Source: Phyllostachys edulis
Lineage: Eukaryota; Streptophyta; Magnoliopsida; Poales; Poaceae
Assembly (NCBI GenBank): GCA_036346405.1
Contig: CM070548.1
Location: forward strand, 93,466,588 to 93,530,587
Direction: 5' to 3'
Length of the DNA stretch: 64,000 nt
The position numbers and the translations under genes are program-made. Of this stretch, positions 1 to 10,960 are shown in pieces. Each line of letters begins with the position of its first letter. Position 1 is the stretch's first letter. A model generated the notes under the pieces. It was given only the letters and a program-made list of their open reading frames with translations, was not told the origin of the DNA and did not search any database.

Positions 1-2681
1 ACAAAAGAAAGATAATGATTTTGGATTGATTTAGAGACATATACAATGGATTTGGAGTTGAAAAGAATTGGTTAAGAAACTTTTTGAAAAAGAGACTAAG
101 GCATAAGGTTTATTGCCAATACTTACCTTTCAAGTTAAAGGCTTAGGAATTAACTACTTTAGTTTGGAAGCACGTTTGTGGTTCAAGTCATGAAACATCA
201 TTTAACTTACTTATAGTTGACACATTTCAATCATTCAGTGATATGCTTCATTTAATCACCAATGGTCATGAGCTTCTAGTTGGACAAAGGGTCATCTACT
301 CACTTATCACTTAATTTAGGCCTATCATTTGCTAGATGAACATCTGCTAGCCAAGTAGCATACTACAACATTTTAAATAGCTAACTACTCTATGTAGCCT
401 TCACTGATATGACCTACTTGGCTTAGAAAACAAAAGCTCCACTGCCAGCTACTAAACATCCAATTAGCATACAAAGCTACTCATATGTATAAAGACATAC
501 CACTAGCATTTTCCAATTAATCTTAATGAGTTATTTACTAACAGGGAGCATTCAAATGAGCCAGCTAATAACTTATGCTAACTAACATACTAATCAAAGG
601 GACTCAAATCCATACACACAGCAGAGAGCACACAGTGAAGAGAAATAATTCTGGAGCTGACAACTGAATGATGAACAGGGGTGAATCAAAATCCAAAGGC
701 CGCAGGCCTGCTCAATGTCAACAGCGAGGAAAACTCCGGCAGTGGCCGATAATGGTGAAATCAAGACCGACACAAGCGAGGCAACCTCAGGGTGGAGACG
801 CAGCAAGACGGGCGGTGAAGCGGCATTGCGCCAGCAGTGAAAAGGCAGGGTGGCGAGGCGAGCTCCACTGTAGGGAAACAAGAATCATTCTCGAGGCATC
901 CATACAAACACACGAGAGCACAAGGGAAACAAAGTGGCTCGAGGACGCCGATGGAGGTGACGTCGGCGGCCGGGCGCGAAAGACCGGTCGTGCAGATCCG
1001 TGGCACAAGGAGGAGCCAAGCAGTCCGGCGGCAATGGTGATGAGCAACGGCAAATTGGCGAGGCGACAGGCTCGAGGGTGCAGGCGGCGCATACCCAGCG
1101 GCGGCGGCAAGCGGAGGAAAAATGGAGCTTCGGTGGTGGAGGCGGTGGAGTGGATCCGGCGGTGGTGAGGTGGCAAGCACATATCCGGCGGAGGAAGCGA
1201 TGGCAGCCTTGGCCGGGAGGAAAGTGGCGGCGGCGGAAAGGTGGAAGTGGCGGCCGGATCTCGACGGCCATGATGGTGGCGGCCGGCCGGCGGTGGTGAA
1301 GGGAGGCGGTGGGCAGCAGAAGAAGGAGGCAAGGGAAGATGGAGCGGGCGAATTGCGAACGGACGGAGGAGGTGGCAGCGGCGACTCGGACGGGACGAAG
1401 CGCGCAGATCCAATGACGGAGGAGAGCTGGAGGCGGCAGCGGCGCCATCGAGGTGGCGGTGCCATGGCGCCAGGGGAGGCGGCAGTGGCAAGGACCAAAC
1501 AGCTTCTTTGGTTTCTCGATGGAGAAGAAAGGAAATGGAGGAAATGGCACGGGGGTAAAAGGAGGTCAAGGCAGAGCAATGGCTCCATTTCGATGGAGAA
1601 AAGACTGGCGAGAAAAAAGTGGTTTGGGGGCAAGAAGTGCAAACACCTAAAGCCAAGAAATGCTGCTCCATTTCGGGTCAGCATGAGCGTGTCTGCGGTG
1701 AAGGGAGCAAAACCAGGGGCGAAGGTTGGTCCGAAACCAGGGGCGAAGGAATAGAGGATTTGCCGATTTTTCCAAATTGGCTGAGGGAATTTAGGGGATT
1801 TTATTAACCTAGTAAAATGCTCGAAAATTTCTAAAATTTTTACTAAGGCTGAAAATCGATGAATGTGAAGTTGTAAAATTTCTCTGACTTTTCATGTATT
1901 TATGACACACGATCCGTTTGAGCAGTGGGATAGATTGAGATAAGCGGAAATGCCGAATGGCTCAAGTAATTCTGACGTTAGATTCAGATCTAATGGTAAC
2001 GAGCCCAGAACCTTAGTTGATCCGGCTCAACCAAGAGCCTTGATCTGCTCGGTCGGTCGCATAAGGTGGTTGGGTCGCACCGGTTGGGCTCGGTCCGGCT
2101 CGAGTCCAACAGTAGTTTGACCCAAGATCGACTGAGGTTAAAATTTGAGCTGAAAACCTTGAGGGATATTTAGAGATAGCAAACTAACTCCAAAAACTCC
2201 GAAATTTTAACTGGAGGTTGCTGACTGTAGGATCAACCTTGTGTAAATTTTTCAGAGGTTTTTATGCATAGCATTTTTCTCAAGAAATTCCTCAAGGTTT
2301 GTTCTAGGGTTTGACCAATTGAAAAACTGGTTTGACTGACCTCCAAAAATTACCAAATGATTTCTAAAAATTATGAAATTTTTCAGTGGAGTCACACACA
2401 AACCTTAGAACCAAGGAAAAATATTTCCAAAGGTTGAGTACAAGATTCTTGACAAAGTTGAATAAGGGTTTGACTTTAGTCAAGAGGAGATTTGTGTTTT
2501 TGAATCCCACAACTCTTGACAAGAATTATAGAAGAATTCAAGAGTTTTCAAGATGTGAGAAAAGTTTTAATCCCTACTCATTTAATTACATTTGAAACAC
2601 ACACCCATAATTGGTTACATTTGAAACACAAATCTAGGTTTGATTACATTTGATACACAACCCTATATTTGGGATGTTACA
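1..2681 (-). mobile_element. Partial Gypsy-type LTR, reverse orientation
   Basis: Read on the reverse strand, the segment begins at 2,681 with TGTAACATCCC, a common start of plant Ty3/Gypsy LTRs. Just inside is a motif close to TTACATTTGAAACACA repeated three times (about 2,585-2,660), as in a U3 promoter region. Further in (about 1,760 down to 670) is a GC-rich stretch whose reverse strand reads as Pro/Ser/Arg-rich low complexity in several overlapping frames, which is typical of LTR leader sequence and not of a protein gene. The far LTR end lies outside the window. No primer site or gag is visible. The call rests on the terminal motif and composition only. Confidence 0.45.
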
Positions 2682-3416
2682 ACCTCCTTCAGAGTACTAC
2701 GTGGCTTCATCAAGAGCATTCAACACCTCATGTGAGGACCTCCTCAAGACCTCCCGCGTGGACCTCCCACGAGGACCTCCTCAAGGCCTCTCACGTGGAC
2801 CTCCCGTGCGGATCTTCCGTGAGGATATCCTCAGGACCTTCTGCAAGGAACTTTTTCAGGACTTTCCATGAAGACCTCCTGCCAGAGCCTCCAGGACGTG
2901 ATAGAATAGGAAAGATTTGCTAGTTATAGAAAATATAACCGAGTCATATCTGTGTAATTTTGTTCGGTTAAGAGTCCTGAGCTCCCACGGCTAAGACCTG
3001 CCTCCCTTTAAGTAGTAGAGGGCTATGGCCGATTGAAAGACATCACCAATCGATCAATACAATTTACATCTACTTTTTACCCTAGCTTCCCTGTAGTCCT
3101 GTCCTTTTTTCCAATCCTTTTTGCTTCCCTGGCCAGGTTCAAGGACGTTGTCAGGACATCGCCGCCGTCTCAACACCATGACTAGCTCCGCCTAGGTGTT
3201 GTGTGTTGTGGTTCTTTAGCGAAGTTGAATCCTAATGTCGCCTGGGTTTAATTTTGCCGCTATCCTTTGCTGTTCTTGCTTGTAAAACAGTCGGTTCTTC
3301 GTCGTAATTGAAGAATTATCTTCTTTGCTAGTTTGCTCGAAAACTAGTCGTACGTTTCTACGAAAACGAAGCAATCTGGTCAGTTGCGACCTCCTGTGTT
3401 GATTTTGGCGTCAACA
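2682..3416 (+). mobile_element. LTR-like fragment ending in GCGTCAACA
   Basis: This stretch has the texture of a grass retrotransposon LTR. It holds a run of imperfect 'gacctcc' repeats (2,720-2,880), a transcribed-leader-like region with 'ctttaagtagtagagggctatggcc' character near 3,010, and an end at about 3,416 reading TTTTGGCGTCAACA, which resembles LTR/primer-site junctions of Gypsy elements. No internal domain follows. It abuts the reverse-strand LTR on its left. The family is not identified. Confidence 0.3.
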
Positions 3417-3536
3417 GGCATGCACAAACCCATCCATCAATCACCTTTTCATCCTCCCTGGGTGTTTTGTCCAGATTCACTATTATGTATTGGCACGCAC
3501 AAACCCATCCATCAATCGCCTTTTCATCCTCATGAG
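3417..3536. repeat. Short imperfect direct repeat, spacing about 75 bp
   Basis: A unit starting GGCATGCACAAACCC and running through CATCCATCAATC and CTTTTCATCCTC occurs at 3,417 and again, slightly changed, at about 3,493. A 102-codon reverse frame (3,358-3,666) simply reads through the duplication and is not taken as a gene. Confidence 0.6.
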
Positions 3537-3949
3537 TCGTGATCAGAGTGCGAGTCGAGATGCGTTGGTGCACTGAAGTCTGAACACGCACAACCCAATC
3601 AGGCAGGCGATTAGTTGTAGCGAATTTGTTTCGCTTGTGCGGTCTCATGGGGAAACAGACTGGCACGAAAGGGACGTCATCAGGTGATGATGGTTGGTCG
3701 GTCCTGTTATATTTTCCCTACTGGCAAAGTGGCAAGTTGGAACAGAAAAGGGGATTGAAGTGCTATCACCGAGCAGTTTAGTTTGTACGTGGAAAAATGG
3801 TGCAGAAAAAGAGCCAGAGTAACACTGCTAACGAAAGGAAGGGCAGGAGCCACACTGTTAACAAAAGGAATAGAACGATCGGGAAGACAGCAAAAAAAGG
3901 AATAATATGGGAATTGAAGGAATATTGGGTCAAAGGAGATTTTTAGTAG

Positions 3950-4260
3950 TGCACTGAACTGAAGCTGGGCAGCGAACAGGTGAGGAAAGGTGGACTTTGG
4001 GTCAACGTTCTGAAGAAAGCTGTCGGTCTCAGAAGCAATCGTGCTTCTTATTACGATGCAAAAAGTTCAACGCTGGCTAATATGGCAACCCGGTGCTCAA
4101 ATCCCATGAAAGAATCTGATTACGCCACTGCAGCCAAGACAGTTACAGATCCGACCAACCATTGCAACAGAGAAAGAACTGAAGAAGTGTAAAAGGCCAG
4201 ATCTGAAAGCTGCTGACCTTGACTTTGGACTTCGCTCATAAAAATATTTGAGCAGGCAAA
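3950..4260 (+). repeat. Diverged duplication, copy 1 (partner 5,455-5,725)
   Basis: The order of conserved blocks (GGAC..GTCAA.GTTC.GAAGA, CTCAGAAGCAATC, CTGATTA.GCCACTGCAGCC, a CTGACTTTGAC-like block, then CTCAT) is shared with 5,455-5,725. Copy 2 carries an inverted-repeat segment (from 5,548) that copy 1 shows only in degraded form. The nature of the unit is unknown; no coding signal was seen. Confidence 0.55.
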
Positions 4261-4368
4261 ATTTTTGGACTCGGTGGTGTACTATTTTCAGTCTGCTTGG
4301 CTAAATCCGAAATGAAGGCAGGCAAAGAACTGTGGTTTCTCGTGGGGAGGAATCACCTCTGTTTCTGT

Positions 4369-4588
4369 CAGTATGGCAGTATGGTTATTACCAAATGTTC
4401 ACCCGCATCTGGGCTCACAAGCGCCATGCGCCCACGCCCCTAACCCACACATACTTCTCATAGTTGTTTAAATCTTTCTCTCTGTTGCATTGGTTTTTGG
4501 TCGTATCTGAAGTCGTCTTGGCTGCATTGGCTTAATCAGATTGGTTCATAAAATCTGAACATTTGGTAATAACCATACTGCCATACTG
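4369..4588. mobile_element. 220-bp element with perfect 32-bp terminal inverted repeats
   Basis: The sequence from 4,369 (CAGTATGGCAGTATGG, continuing TTATTACCAAATGTTC) is matched exactly by the reverse complement of 4,557-4,588. The interior has no coding capacity. About 120 bp of the right half recurs in the opposite orientation at 5,548-5,665, so the family is repeated locally. I see no convincing target-site duplication. It may be a MITE or a small fold-back element. Confidence 0.65.
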
Positions 4589-4603
4589 GACAATGTTCAG
4601 AAG

Positions 4604-4960
4604 AGTGGTCACATGGGGTATGGCATGTGTACTGGACTGAACACATGGATGGGTGCTAAGAGGGGAGATCCTAGTAGTTTCACCCTAATCTGGTTAAGTG
4701 GACCGATGAGCGCGGGATGTCTGTGAGACCCTGGGGCTAAACGTATGTGTGGGTTAGGGGTGTGGGTGCATGACGCGTGTGAGCCCAGATGAGTGGTCAC
4801 ATGGGGCATGGCATGTGTACCAGACCGAACACACGGACGGGTGCTAAGAGGGGAGATCCTGCTAAGAGGGGGAGATCCTGGTAGTTTTGCCCTAATCTGG
4901 TTAAATGACCGACGAGGGCGTCTGATCCTTCGAGGGGGTGTCTGTGAGACCCCGAGGATT
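4604..4960. repeat. Tandem duplication, period about 188 bp
   Basis: AGTGGTCACATGGGG starts at 4,604 and again at 4,792. Each is followed by the same blocks (GGCATGTGTAC, ACACA.GGA.GGGTGCTAAG, GGGGAGATCCT, CCCTAATCTGGTTAA, GTCTGTGAGACC). In the second copy AGAGGGGGAGATCCTG is itself doubled. The segment 4,744-4,791 is also inverted relative to 4,413-4,455, so the locus has a palindromic layout together with the neighbouring inverted-repeat element. Confidence 0.65.
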
Positions 4961-5454
4961 ATAGTCCCACCTCGCTATTCGACGGGAGTTCAACCAGAAG
5001 CGAGGATGAAAGCGTAAATAGTTATTACGCGTGTGTGGTTTACCAAAAAATGGGGTAGATCCGAGCCAATCTGGACCTAGGGTGCGACACTGTAGATGGC
5101 AAGAATCCTACTTCCTACCCAAGTGTTGGACAATGTATTGGTCAGACATTTCAATGTGAGAAATCTTTTTGAGCAACTAGTTAGGTGGTTAAGTACCCAC
5201 CCACTGGGAGGAAATTTTATACATGGAAGTAGTGTACAGCATATATACTTAGAGCAACCTTTAAATGTGAGAATTCAGGTTGCCTAGTTCATACTGTTGT
5301 CAGGGCATATCTGATGTGGAATTATTCATATTAAGAAGAACAAATCATCAACATCAGCTGTGTGAATAAGGGAATGGAATGTGAGGTCATTCTACTTCGC
5401 AAGAAGGCCTTCTCTTTTCTGCGCACAGTATGGTGAGGTTGAGCTTAGGACTAG
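4961..5454. other. Intergenic, no feature recognised
   Basis: Mixed-composition DNA with only short frames (for example 63 codons at 5,096-5,287) that lack any recognisable domain. Confidence 0.5.
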
Positions 5455-5725
5455 TTGAGAAAACGTGGACTCCAGTCAATGTTCAGAAGAGAAGATGTGG
5501 GGCTCAGAAGCAATCAAGCTTCTTCAAACGATGAGAAGAGAGTTGTCCAGTATGGCAGTATGGTTATTACCAAATGTTCAAATTTTATGAACCAATCTGA
5601 TTAAGCCACTGCAGCCAAGACGAATTCAGATACGACCAAAAACCAATGCATCAGGGAGAAAGATTTAAACAAGTACGAAAAGTCAAGTCTAAACGCTGAC
5701 TTTGACTTGTGACTTTCCTCATCAT
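5455..5725 (+). repeat. Diverged duplication, copy 2 (partner 3,950-4,260)
   Basis: Shares the ordered blocks listed for copy 1 and also contains, from 5,548, the 32-bp inverted-repeat end CAGTATGGCAGTATGG followed by AAATTTTATGAACCAATC. This matches the reverse strand of 4,470-4,588. From 5,726 to 6,020 nothing further is recognised. Confidence 0.55.
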
Positions 5726-6029
5726 TTATTTTGTTCAGTGCAGTCCTTTCTATTTTTTTTTTCAAACAGGCATGACAGCCCAGCTTTTTATAAAGCTAAT
5801 AAAAAATTCTTACAAGAACAGTCCTTTCTATTTCAAAAAAGAGCACCTTTCGACTTTAAAGAAGACGAAAACAACTCCTCTCGGCTGACTCTTTCTCTGC
5901 TTCCTGTTGTTCATTTACTTGAGGAGATTATTCAGAGATGCAACATTGGTAAATCTAAAATCTTTTGTAGCCACGGTTCATCGCTCCCCTCTTTTCATGC
6001 TCCACGTTCTGTAGAACTAAGCGCCTGAA

Positions 6030-6800
6030 AGTGACTTCAGAAAGCACCAAGGCCCTGAGGAATGCAAGAAGATCACGACTTGCCAAGAGGGCAAGGTACA
6101 ACTACGCAGCAAAAGGAAAATCTCCATGTAGGAAGAAGAAAGTGCTAAGCTACATCGGTACATGGACAAACTCCTCCAATATGTGGACCAATACCGTCAG
6201 CGCCCCGGCCTCCGGCACGAGCTTCACCGGCCAGCGCGCCTCACCGCGGCAAAGGCCGGGTCTTGGCGGCGGGGTAGCAGCACAAGAATGCACCCAGCAC
6301 GCCCCTGAGCACCCGCCCCCGCTTGGGCACGTAGCGCGGGTGCGCCAGCGCGGCAGTGCCGGTCCCGTTCCCGCCGAAGCAACCCGGCATCTCGCCAAGC
6401 TTGTCAAAGGCCGATCAAGGGCAACTCCGCCGGTTTCTGCTGCCTCTCCTCTTTCGCGAAAGGCACCTAGGACTAGAAGAACTCTCGTTTTTTTCCCGGC
6501 TGTGTTAACGTTGTTGGTATGGCTGCTGCTGAGCTTCTTGTGATTTGGAGGACGGGCAGTGAGCTGTATTTAAACCGCGGAGGAGGATACGTGAGACGAC
6601 TGGGTCGTACTGAGTATTTTTGGAAGGTTGGGAGACTTGGCGCAGCGGCACCGGGGCCCTCCCCTAGCTTGGCGAGTAGTCGGACGGGGATTGCCGGGGC
6701 AAGTTTGTTGAACGACGCCGCGTTTTTGGAAGGTTGGGAGACTTGGCGGAGGTTAGAGTTGAGCGGATCAACGACTGTTCCGTGCGGCGACTAGGCACGG
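6030..6800. other. GC-rich island, possible gene fragment
   Basis: A GC-rich patch in AT-rich surroundings, like a captured or decayed grass exon. A 170-codon forward frame (6,031-6,543) is Arg/Pro-rich. The reverse strand has an 85-codon frame (6,150-6,407), and another reverse frame across about 6,260-6,395 reads MPGCFGGNGTGT then VPKRGRVLRGVLG before a stop; it looks more protein-like than the forward one. I do not recognise the family. A 28-bp block (TTTTTGGAAGGTTGGGAGAC) is repeated at about 6,617 and 6,723. No promoter or complete gene structure is visible. Confidence 0.25.
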
Positions 6801-7377
6801 CAGCCGCGGACGGGCAGGCCCGGCGCTCGCTTGACGGGCCAGGGTGTTAACTTGGGTGGGCTGTGAGTAACTGCAACCCTGGGCCTCCTGCGATGGGAGT
6901 TCCACCTTGTCGCACTAAACTAGATGCATCGCCCTCTCGAAAAAGGTCCTTGGTGCAGCAGTTTTGTTGCTCCAAGGTTCCACTTTTTAACCTGGCAGGT
7001 GAAATTTCACGTGACCTAGCATGATTTTTCTCTACTTTATCTGTAAGAGGTCGTGAAATCAAATTCTCAACTTTCGTTTCTTTTTAGACGAAATCAAATC
7101 CGCAACTCGGCACTCGACAGGAGCTACAACTTGTAAGACAAGAGTAGGCCGAATCACTTTGGCCCAGTCGGTAAACGCATTTTCCTTCTCCTCCAAATAA
7201 CATCCGAAGGCCGGAGTGCTCTAAAACAAATGTCCGGAGTAAAGTAGGCGTACCCTGACGAGGCTCGCTTAGATCATCTCCAAACAAATGTCCGGAGTAA
7301 AGTAGTATGATTTTAAATCGATATCGGTTTAATACACTAAAATGTTTTTAGCTTAGCCCAATTCGATGTTCTCGGTT
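6801..7377. other. Intergenic, no feature recognised
   Basis: No domain-bearing frame. CAAATGTCCGGAGTAAAGTAG occurs twice within about 60 bp (7,228 and 7,285), a short direct repeat. Confidence 0.4.
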
Positions 7378-7888
7378 CCAAAAGAAAAGGGTTAGGCCTG
7401 ACGCTGCCCAGCCCGATTGTTGATATTCTGTGAAAATACGTAAGGCTAGCCAACCACAGCCAGACGGCCCATTATAGAATAACTAGATGCTTTGGATTAG
7501 GATGATGCCCAACGTGACTACCCCGGAGTGCTTGGGATTTTCAATGGCTAAGCAAAGTTTTGCTCCAGCCCAATATGCTCAAAACGAGTCAAAAACTCGT
7601 CCCGAACAGTACAGGCACAGGTCGTAGAGATCCCTTCTCCAAACCCCACACACCTGCAAGGCTTCGAGCATAGTTATATGACCCGGACTAACCATGGATC
7701 CAGCCGAGGTCTCCGATCACTGCGGACCAAAAGGTAGGGGAAAAGATCAACAATACAAAATAGAAAAAATAGTACAAGAATCTGAATGATACATGACAAA
7801 TAGCCAATAATACTAAAAGAAGTAGAATCATTATGTAATAAAGTCATGGATAAATATGAAATTAAGTATGTAGTATTAGTTGGTGTTC

Positions 7889-8090
7889 TTTTTTATTACA
7901 AGGAAGACGTACAGATACACGAGTGCGCCCCCTTATCACACGTCTAGAAAGACGGAGTCGAGATAAATTCATAACAACACAAAAAAAAACTACTGAATGC
8001 ACACTCGCATGTGCATAAATATGGACACCAAGATCTAAATCCTGCTGGGTGGAGTTGTACACTCACAACACTACCAAGAGGTGGTTCCCC
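7889..8090 (-). mobile_element. Au-like SINE retroposon with 17-bp target duplications
   Basis: The insert is bracketed by AGTATTAGTTGGTGTTC (7,872-7,888) and AGTATTAGCTGGTGTTC (8,091-8,107), 17-bp direct repeats with one mismatch. At the left the insert begins with a T-rich run, so on the reverse strand it ends in ...GTAATAAAAAA. The reverse-strand head contains CAACTCCACCCAGCAGG and GATTTAGATCTTGG, a degenerate pol III B-box region like that of grass Au SINEs. Later comes the GT-rich GCGCACTCGTGTATCTGTACG. Length (about 200 bp), tail and duplications fit a tRNA-derived SINE. The exact subfamily is inferred. Confidence 0.6.
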
Positions 8091-8107
8091 AGTATTAGCT
8101 GGTGTTC

Positions 8108-8734
8108 CGTAGGCAGCCAATGGAATGTTTGATGAATCCCTACATTAGCATTTTTTTTTTTGCTTTTATATATAGCATAATAGCATGTGTCCTTCGGTAG
8201 CACTACTAGTCTTACATCAATCTCTGATTTAGAAAATAGTCTAATATATTGCCTTGCTATTGCCATCGAGCTGCTGTTGTTGTAGTTGCCGCCGCCCCCT
8301 CCCCCTCTCCCACGTAGTTGTCACCGCCGCCGGAAAGGAGTAGCCACCGGCCGGCGAATGTCCCAGTCCAGATCTGGTGGAGGCGATAAAGAGCGAGTGG
8401 GGGAGAGTGACAAAGAAGGAAATTTTTGATGTGGCCGCCAATTCCACTTGGGATTTCAGTCTAAAACCGTAGCAGACCCTAAAAGACTAACATGTGCTTT
8501 GGTTTTTTTTTTATTGAAAAGTTCTTTAATTTGAGGGTATTTGTGTCTATAAGACTTATCAATAAAACTTGGTTGGGTCAATCCAAACCGACCAGGTCAG
8601 CTGAGTTAAGCCAGGTCAATTGCATCTTCGGTCTTGTGAACTTGTCCAACTCGACGTAGCTTTTGGGTCTGGTTTTTTCCCGTGCAACTGCCAGGCCAGT
8701 TTGAGTCTGATAACTAGGGTCACAATGAGCCCCA
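8108..8734. other. Insert within duplication copy 1, unclassified
   Basis: This is absent from the partner copy at 15.8-16.8 kb. It contains a GC-rich patch (8,265-8,380) with Gly/Arg or Pro-rich frames and no recognisable domain. Confidence 0.4.
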
Positions 8735-9218
8735 AACCTGAACCACCAGTGCCATTACAATTTTGTAGATGACTGGACAAATAAACAAAACTTCCAATAC
8801 AGTCGATAAAGCTAATCAACTTATATTAGAACTTTCACCTATTAAATGTGATCATTCGGCCACCGCTGTATGGAGTGAATGAGCCGTGATTAATGTCCAT
8901 TTTAGTTACTGGCATCATTGCTTGCAATACAATAGTACATCCTTGAAATCATAGTCAAATTAGTCACACAATAAAGCTCAGCCAATTTTTTTATTAGAGA
9001 CTGCAATCTAAATAGATTTAACCTCTTTTTCGTGTTTTATCTACTTATCAGTTAGCTAAATTGTAAGACCTTTAAGAGCAATGAAAATAAACATAAATTT
9101 TTTACTTATAATCATTGCATAAATCCCCCAAAAGGGATATTGTCGTGTGAACGTAAATAAACAAAATTAACCACATTATGTGACTTTTCGTAGCAAGTTC
9201 TCACTACACTGTCAAGAC

Positions 9219-9456
9219 CAAGGAACAAAGAATGAACCGGCCGCTTCCCGATGGTGGTCGAAGCAGTAACCAATGGATTACGGTTTTCTCGAGAAAAACT
9301 CGGTTGAATTTCGTTTGAATTTGCTTAAAAACCAGCCGAAATTCAAAATTTAAAATTTGAACTCACAAAACACGGGAAAACTGGCCGGGATTTTGGATCC
9401 CGGCCCCCGGGCGGTAACCGGTAACCGGCGGTTACCGGCCGGTTATTTTTTCCTTG
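9219..9456. mobile_element. 238-bp non-autonomous hAT-type element
   Basis: The 8-bp host sequence GTCAAGAC is present on both sides (9,211-9,218 and 9,457-9,464). The element starts CAAGGAAC and ends TTCCTTG, giving a 7-bp terminal inverted repeat. Eight-bp target duplications are the hallmark of hAT transposition. The paralogous locus near 16,722 has a single uninterrupted GTCAAGACACAC, which is the empty site. The interior is non-coding and has a palindromic core with repeated GGTAACCGG/CCGGTTACC blocks at about 9,410-9,442. Confidence 0.8.
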
Positions 9457-9540
9457 GTCAAGACACACTGGGGACAATGCAGTTGATGCTCGCACTGTTT
9501 CCAATTCATTCATGGGAACTCAGAGAAATCGCCCCGACAT

Positions 9541-10960
9541 TATGAAAAATGGTACACCATATCATCTCACACCGTACATGAATATAAAAAACAAACCCAT
9601 GTGTAAAATGAACTTGTTCCAAATAAATCGGCCAACATTATGTTTTCAATTGTTGCTCTAACATTAATCAAATTTCACATACTATGTCCATTTAGTTTTC
9701 CATAAAATGCGTGATATTGGATGGTCATGAAAGGTAATAAATAAAAATGATCCCATATTCTACCAAAAAAAGTCTAGAGACCACTTAAACCACATGGCTA
9801 TAGAATAATAATTATCCAAATTAACAAGTTATGAATAATCTTAGTCAAAATTGGCATCATTAAGTTACCACAAGTAACAAAACATAAATATCATATTGTC
9901 TATGCTATTTACTCAGCATCACTAACTACTATGTGTATAGCCTACCCAAAGCTAGGGGGCTCCGACAAAGGCAGGGCACCCCACTGGCAAATCATCTCAT
10001 TTACAGTAAACACATTTCTCCCTTAAGCGGTGCACATATGTTGTATCCTCATTCCATCAATTGTTTACACAACGGGCGATTATCTTTGTTGATTTGCACC
10101 CACACTAGTAAGGTTTACCTCTTGACAACAATCTCAACATAAATGCATTCCACAATCACATTAGCACAATTAACAAAACAACTCAATTAGGAAAGTCAGC
10201 GGGCTGGACATAACTTTCGAGTTCAGGTAGTTAGAAAATATAGCAAAACAAACAGAGAAAGCATTTTCTACTAAGGAACACAATGATATTAACAAAGTCA
10301 CAACATAACATTGAACAAATTGCCCCTAAAGAGCAACGGTAACAAATGCAACAAATTGACAGTAATATACCATGTATTTCACAATTTGAAGTAATTTAGG
10401 AACAGTAACATATGTAACCCATTAAACAAAAATGTGACATAGGTTGACATGTGTAACAAAATTGATTGTGATATTCCACACATTGGACTAAAAGTCACAC
10501 ATCGTCACAGAAATTATATTAGTTTTTTTCTTCTTAATTTAGTATGTAAAAATTTGAATAGCCTTTCGCTGAATAGAATGTTTGGTAGTGCATGTCAGGT
10601 TGATGTAAGTTTGAAAAATAGTAAGATAAAGAAAACTTGCCATCTAGAAAAGAATTTTGAATAAATGTCATATGCATCATCATCTACTTATCTTGATTTA
10701 AATTTTAAAATGTTTATTGATACACCAAGTTTAAAATGAAAAGGGGGTGTAAAGTATAATGATAGATATATAGTAACTGAAAATAGAAGTGAGCAAACTA
10801 GTGAGGATATAATAGATATTTTACTTTTCGATCAGTTTTCCCCTTCATCTAAGAATGACAATAAGGACAAAAATGCTTTCGTCTATAAATTAATTGCACT
10901 CTTAGATATATCAACAGTTTGTTACGTATATATACGTATTAGTCTATTTTAGTATTATTA
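9541..10960. other. AT-rich intergenic, no feature recognised
   Basis: Short frames only (69-71 codons) without domain signatures. I see no terminal repeats or promoter-gene structure. Confidence 0.5.

Larger units (their letters stand above)
7378..9540 (+). repeat. Segmental duplication, copy 1 (partner 15,824-16,800)
   Basis: Blocks at 7,378-7,620 and 8,735-9,540 align in order and orientation with 15,824-16,800. Examples are CAGACGGCCCATTATAGAAT, ACCCCGGAGTG, ACAAATAAACAAAACTTCCA, TAATCATTGCATAAAT and GCAAGTTCTCACT. Copy 1 is longer because of later insertions: a SINE (7,889-8,090), other DNA between 7,620 and 8,735, and a hAT-type element (9,219-9,456). No coding content was recognised. 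Confidence 0.7.

Noticed and set aside
761..1684. 307-, 294- and 221-codon overlapping reverse frames
   Set aside because: Pro/Ser/Arg/Ala low complexity open in three frames at once. It is explained by GC-rich LTR leader sequence.
4960..4976. TAGTCCCACCTCGC, similar to the upstream element of plant snRNA genes
   Set aside because: One mismatch from the RTCCCACATCG consensus, no correctly spaced TATA box and no snRNA sequence downstream. Similar words occur in grass LTRs.
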